A DNA stretch of 64,000 nucleotides from Verrucomicrobiota bacterium. Lineage in GTDB: Bacteria > Verrucomicrobiota > Verrucomicrobiia > Opitutales > UBA953. This document shows positions 60,588-64,000 of the stretch, piece after piece. Made by a program: the position numbers and the translations under genes. The stretch's first letter is position 1, and every line of letters starts with the position of its first letter. The notes below the pieces were generated by a model. That model had not been told where the DNA came from. It saw only the letters and a program-made list of their open reading frames with translations, and did not search any database. The stretch is from assembly GCA_016871725.1 (NCBI GenBank), contig VHCL01000004.1, forward strand, positions 56,366 to 120,365, read 5' to 3'.

Positions 60588-61141
60588 CCCTCGGTGCGCT
60601 GCATCTTCTCGCCCCAGGCGAAGAGGATCATCGAGGCGAGGAACACCCCATGGATGATGGCCTGCCAGAGGATCACCTTCTCCTGGTTGGCGGACATCGC
60701 CACGCCGCTGCCGACGGAGTCGGTGATGGCGATGAAGCTCTTGAGGAGGTGGATGGCCGAGATGCTCGCGAGGCTGCCGGCGAGCTTCACCTTGAGGGTG
60801 TTGGCGTTGATGTGGTCGAGCCAGTCGGGGCGGTCGCCGTTGTCGCCGAAGTCGATGCGCGAGACGAAGGTCACGTAGCCGCCGACGACGACCATGTTCA
60901 CGAGGTTGGCCACCATCGAGATGTCCACCAGCGAGAGGATGCCCACCATGATGGAGCTCTCGGTGGCGGCGGCGAAGCCGTCGAGGAGGTGCAGGAGCTC
61001 CTGCACGCTCTTCCAGGCGTAGGCGAGCGCGGCGAAGATCAGCGCGACGTAGATCGGGGCCTGCACCCAGCGGCTGGCGAAGATGAAATACTCGAGGGCG
61101 TTCTCGAACTTCTTGGCGAAGGTCTCCTTGTCGTTGGCCAT
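60581..61141 (-). CDS. UPF0114 (YqhA-like) membrane protein
   Basis: The 186-residue protein has about four hydrophobic segments, and the family pattern is visible: FIFASRWVQAPIYVALIFAALAYAWK, then SIMVGILSLVDISMVANLVNMVVVGGYVTFVSRID with LAGSLASISAIHLLKSFIAI. UPF0114 proteins are widespread inner-membrane proteins of unknown function; one branch resembles channel formers. A TATATTAT-type AT-rich element on the minus strand near 61200-61210 may be its promoter. It overlaps the convergent gene by seven bases. Confidence 0.85.
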   Translation of the reverse strand: MANDKETFAKKFENALEYFIFASRWVQAPIYVALIFAALAYAWKSVQELLHLLDGFAAATESSIMVGILSLVDISMVANLVNMVVVGGYVTFVSRIDFGDNGDRPDWLDHINANTLKVKLAGSLASISAIHLLKSFIAITDSVGSGVAMSANQEKVILWQAIIHGVFLASMILFAWGEKMQRTEGH

Positions 61142-61323
61142 GCCGGGAGATTTGCCGAATCCCGCGGACCGTCAAGCCGACGAGAGGCAGGACGGACAGA
61201 AGATAATATAAGGCGGACGTAAGATGGACGATGGAAGACACGACGCACCAGGAGCCGGCGGACAGCCCAGGCATACTCTCTCCTCTGGCCTACTGGCCAA
61301 CCGTTCAACCGATCAACTAAGGT

Positions 61324-62814
61324 TCAGACTCCCGCGCTCGCCGCGGCGTCGCCGAGCGGATTGGCGTTCGGGTCGCGCAGGTAGGCGTCGGCCTTGGCGG
61401 AGACGATCACGCCGTAGTTGATCGTGCCGAGCCAGCCGGACATGATGATGCCGACGCTGCCGGCATGGTAGAAGCCGCCGACCTGCTCGGGCAGGGCCAT
61501 CGAGACCTTGAGGCCTTCGAACTTCGTGCCGAACGAGGTGCCGCCGACGTGGCGGACGTAGCGGTTGACGGTGCGCGGGGTCGCGGCCTCGGCGTGGTCG
61601 ACCTTCGAACGGATGTCGGGGATGAACTTCTCGAGTCCCTTGAAGGACTCCTCGATGACGCGCGCCTTGTTGGCGGCGTAGTCCGCGTCGGAGAGGTGCG
61701 CCCAGTCGTCCCACTTCTGGTTGACGGAGGTGACGATCGCGTAGCGCGGCTTCTTGGTGTGCGGACGGGTGTCCGGGTAATAGACCGAGTAGGTGCGCGA
61801 GGTGGTATGGAAGTCGACCAGCTCCTGGCTCGAGAACGGCTTGGCCTCGGAGGTGAACACGAGGTCGCCGATGTGCGGGATGGTCTCCCCTTCGCGCACG
61901 CCCATGTAGACCTGGCAGGACGAGGTGTTCACGCGGACCTTGCGGGCTTCCTCGAGGAACGGCGCCTCGAAGGCGTCTTCGCCGCCCATCTTGAGGACGG
62001 TGTCCTTGATGTTGGCGTTGGAGACGACCGTGGAGCAGGCGACCTCGGCTTCCTCGCCCTCGCGGGTGCCGCGGAGCTTCACGCCCACGACACGCCGGCG
62101 GCCGGAGGCGTCCTTCTCGACGTGGACCTTCTCGACGAGCACGTTGCGGCGGATGTCGACCCCGTTGGCCTTCATCTCGGCGGTCATGAGGTTGATCATG
62201 GTGTCCGTACCGCCCTGGAAGATGAACACGCCCTTCGACATGAAGTTCGAGAAGACGATGCCGAAGGTGATCGCAGGGTCGTCGAGCGTCGAGCCGTTGG
62301 CGTAGGCGATCGGCTCGAGGAGGAGGCGCTGGACGTCGGGGCGGCCGGGGAAGAACTGCTCGAAGAGCTGGCGCGTGGTGCGCGGGTCGTTGTCGTAGTA
62401 GTTCATCTCGCGCAGGTGCGCGAAGAAGGCCTCGACGGTCTCGGCCGGGAGCCTGAACTGCTCGATCAGGATGCGCGTGAAGTCGGCGCGGTCGAAGGTC
62501 GTGCGGACGTCGAAGTCGGGGTTGATGAAGCGGACGTCGTGCAGCTGGTGGATACGGTCCGAGATCTCCTTGGTCCAGTAGCGGCGGGTGGACTTGATCA
62601 TCCCGTGCGGGAAGCCGTGCAGGGAGATGTCGAAGACGTGGCCGCCGGCGCGCTTGAAGTAGGTGGCGAGGCCGCCGAGCTGGTAGTGGTGCTCGAGGAG
62701 CAGCACCTTGCGGCCGAACTTCGCGAGGTTGTTCGCCGCGGTCATCCCGCCGAGGCCGGCGCCGATGACGACGGCGTCATAGCGAGGGAGGAGGTTGTCG
62801 AACGGCGAGGGCAT
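61324..62814 (-). CDS. CrtI/CrtISO-like FAD-dependent oxidoreductase
   Basis: The 496-residue flavoprotein starts with [19 protein letters not shown] and [16 protein letters not shown] (FAD-binding). It contains [20 protein letters not shown] and a C-terminal [19 protein letters not shown], the FAD-contacting motif of phytoene desaturase/carotenoid isomerase-like enzymes. Compared with the paralogue at 9.5-10.9 kb it is more distant and longer. Substrates of this branch are unknown; polyene or lipid-like compounds are expected. A 72-base gap separates it from the upstream ABC ATPase gene on the same strand. Confidence 0.75.
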   Translation of the reverse strand: MPSPFDNLLPRYDAVVIGAGLGGMTAANNLAKFGRKVLLLEHHYQLGGLATYFKRAGGHVFDISLHGFPHGMIKSTRRYWTKEISDRIHQLHDVRFINPDFDVRTTFDRADFTRILIEQFRLPAETVEAFFAHLREMNYYDNDPRTTRQLFEQFFPGRPDVQRLLLEPIAYANGSTLDDPAITFGIVFSNFMSKGVFIFQGGTDTMINLMTAEMKANGVDIRRNVLVEKVHVEKDASGRRRVVGVKLRGTREGEEAEVACSTVVSNANIKDTVLKMGGEDAFEAPFLEEARKVRVNTSSCQVYMGVREGETIPHIGDLVFTSEAKPFSSQELVDFHTTSRTYSVYYPDTRPHTKKPRYAIVTSVNQKWDDWAHLSDADYAANKARVIEESFKGLEKFIPDIRSKVDHAEAATPRTVNRYVRHVGGTSFGTKFEGLKVSMALPEQVGGFYHAGSVGIIMSGWLGTINYGVIVSAKADAYLRDPNANPLGDAAASAGV

Positions 62815-62885
62815 TGCGGAAGCAGATGAAGTAGGATGAAGCAGGGGTTAAGGGGAAGTCGAAAGCGGTCAAACCGCCCCGCGGA

Positions 62886-63689
62886 CTACTTCGCGGTGAC
62901 GGCCAGCGACCAACCGTCCCTTCCCTTGGTCAGCCGGACCTCGCGGCCGAAGAGCTTCGACAGCGCGGCGGGCTGCAGGACGTCGGCCATCCGGCCCGCG
63001 GCGAGGGCGGACCCGTTCCGCAGCAGGAGCGCGTGCGTGAAGACGGGCAGGATCTCCTCGACGTGGTGCGTGACGAACACGATGGCCAGGCCGGGCTTCA
63101 GCTTCGGCAGGCGCTTCACCAACGAGAGGAACTCGGCGCGCGCGACGGGGTCGAGGCCGGCGCACGATTCGTCGAGGATCAGCAACGCGGGGTCGGAAGC
63201 CAGGGCGCGGGCGATGAGCACGCGTTGGCGTTCACCCTGTGAGAGGTGGCCCCACGGACGCGCGGCGAGGCCGCCGACCTTGAGCAGACGGAGCAGCCGA
63301 CGCGCGAGCGCGAGCGTCGCAGGCTTCGGACGGCGCCAAAGGTTGATGAGTCCGTCGACCCCGCCGGCCACGACGGCCAGGGCCGGTTCGGCGGGCTGGA
63401 TCATCGCCGCGACGGAAGGACCGACGAGCCCGATGCGGCGACGCAGCTCGCGCCAGTCGCTGCGACCGAAGGTCTCGCCGAGGACGGCGAGCGTGCCGGA
63501 GGTCGGCGCGAAATAGCCCGTCAGAGCGGCGAGCAGCGAAGACTTACCCGAGCCGTTCGGCCCGAGGATCACCCAATGCTGGCCCGTTTCCACTCGCCAG
63601 CTCAGCCCGCGCAGGATGACCTTGGCCTCGCGCGCGATGCGCAGGCGGGAGACTTCGAGCACGGGGACTGGAGCGGCGGGACGCGGCAC
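62886..63689 (-). CDS. ABC-type ATPase subunit, ModF/YlmA-like
   Basis: The 267-residue protein is a single nucleotide-binding domain. Walker A is VILGPNGSGKSSLL, the Q-loop region IGLVGPSVAAMI, signature LSQGERQRVLIARAL, Walker B ALLILDESCAGLDP and the H-loop VTHHVEEIL. The Q-loop residue is not a clear Gln here. No permease or binding-protein gene is adjacent, so it is either an orphan transport ATPase (as ModF-like proteins often are) or a non-transport ABC protein. It is followed by the CrtI-like gene on the same strand. Confidence 0.85.
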   Translation of the reverse strand: MPRPAAPVPVLEVSRLRIAREAKVILRGLSWRVETGQHWVILGPNGSGKSSLLAALTGYFAPTSGTLAVLGETFGRSDWRELRRRIGLVGPSVAAMIQPAEPALAVVAGGVDGLINLWRRPKPATLALARRLLRLLKVGGLAARPWGHLSQGERQRVLIARALASDPALLILDESCAGLDPVARAEFLSLVKRLPKLKPGLAIVFVTHHVEEILPVFTHALLLRNGSALAAGRMADVLQPAALSKLFGREVRLTKGRDGWSLAVTAK

Positions 63690-63774
63690 GGCGTATGGCT
63701 ATGGAGCATGCCGAGGCCGCTTCCAAGCCGCAACCACGCTTGCCCTCGACGAGGTTCGCCCCTACCCCTTCGTC

Positions 63775-64000
63775 ATGCGCCGGCCCCTCGCCTTGATCTT
63801 TTCCCTCTGCGCCCTCGCGGCGTCGGCCGCCGATCCGGTCGCCCCGTCGCGGACGACCCCGCCCGACCTCGTCATCAAGGAAGGCGTCGAGACGCGCATC
63901 GCCTGCGACCATAACGGCGGCTATTCCAAATACGCCGACGTCTACCACTACCGCGTCATCCTGCCGAAGGGCTACCATGCGGACACCACCAAGGAATGGT
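63775..64000 (+). CDS. Start of a secreted protein (3' truncated)
   Basis: The frame begins at ATG 63775 and runs off the window after 75 codons. It shows a signal peptide (MRRPLALIFSLCALAASAA) and the mature start VAPSRTTPPDLVIKEG, then YHYRVILPKGYHADTTKEW, a stretch resembling the beginning of a secreted esterase-type alpha/beta hydrolase (strand then Pro-x-Gly-Tyr). Family assignment needs the rest of the gene. It diverges from the ABC ATPase gene. Confidence 0.55.
   Translation, partial: MRRPLALIFSLCALAASAADPVAPSRTTPPDLVIKEGVETRIACDHNGGYSKYADVYHYRVILPKGYHADTTKEW

Noticed and set aside
61231-61320. A 29-codon plus-strand reading frame (MEDTTHQEPAD...) behind an AT-rich TAATAT
   Set aside because: No ribosome site, no similarity to a known small protein, and it lies between minus-strand genes; the AT-rich element is better placed as a promoter for the UPF0114 gene.

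Overview
The window is a high-G+C, gene-dense chromosomal segment that looks like a Verrucomicrobiota genome, possibly the Opitutia side of the phylum. The evidence is the mix of Planctomycete/Verrucomicrobia-type secreted cytochrome proteins (PSCyt1-DUF1549-DUF1553) with DUF1501 partners, sulfatases with a formylglycine-generating enzyme, DUF1080 and ThuA-like secreted proteins, an LL-diaminopimelate aminotransferase (DapL) and a citramalate synthase. The phylum call is an inference from gene families; no rRNA gene is present. No insertion sequence, prophage, integrase or CRISPR array was found.

Layout. 1-7 kb: end of a secreted hydrolase, an FkbM methyltransferase, then minus-strand housekeeping genes (eno, tRNA-Val, Nudix, yidC-yebC, pyrE). 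7-18.5 kb: formylglycine-generating enzyme, an MFS / CrtI-like oxidoreductase / GT9 / ABC-exporter group, TerC, tRNA-Arg, a secreted unknown, a NYN-domain protein and an esterase. 18.5-23 kb: cimA behind a leader-peptide attenuator, tRNA-Phe, dapL, tspO. 23-31.5 kb: a minus-strand sugar cluster (xylA, xylB, TIM-barrel isomerase, two Gfo/Idh/MocA oxidoreductases), divergent panC, then a DMT-type transporter. 31.5-35 kb: a coiled-coil protein with a NYN/PIN-like C-terminus, a ThuA-like protein and a small 20-residue-repeat protein. 35-51 kb: two cytochrome/DUF1501 loci around a glycerate kinase; the second also holds a lactonase and a sulfatase. 51-64 kb: a sigma-70 factor followed by a secreted CxxCH protein, SGNH hydrolase, cupin, VTT membrane protein, DUF1080, a second sulfatase, an S9 peptidase, unknowns, UPF0114, a second CrtI-like enzyme, a lone ABC ATPase and the start of a secreted protein.

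Together the genes suggest a heterotroph that attacks (sulfated) polysaccharides outside the cytoplasm. Sulfatases, the cytochrome-like proteins, lactonase, ThuA-like and DUF1080 proteins would act in the periplasm. The xylose and Gfo/Idh cluster and the glycerate kinase would handle sugars inside.

The most striking unexplained signal is upstream of cimA: a 29-codon reading frame with five isoleucine codons in its last 11 residues, followed by mutually exclusive hairpins, as expected of ribosome-mediated attenuation by isoleucine. Other leads are a terminator-like hairpin in the pyrE leader, a coiled-coil/NYN-type protein, a mini-protein of YD/RHS-like repeats and a sigma factor paired with a CxxCH protein of unknown function.
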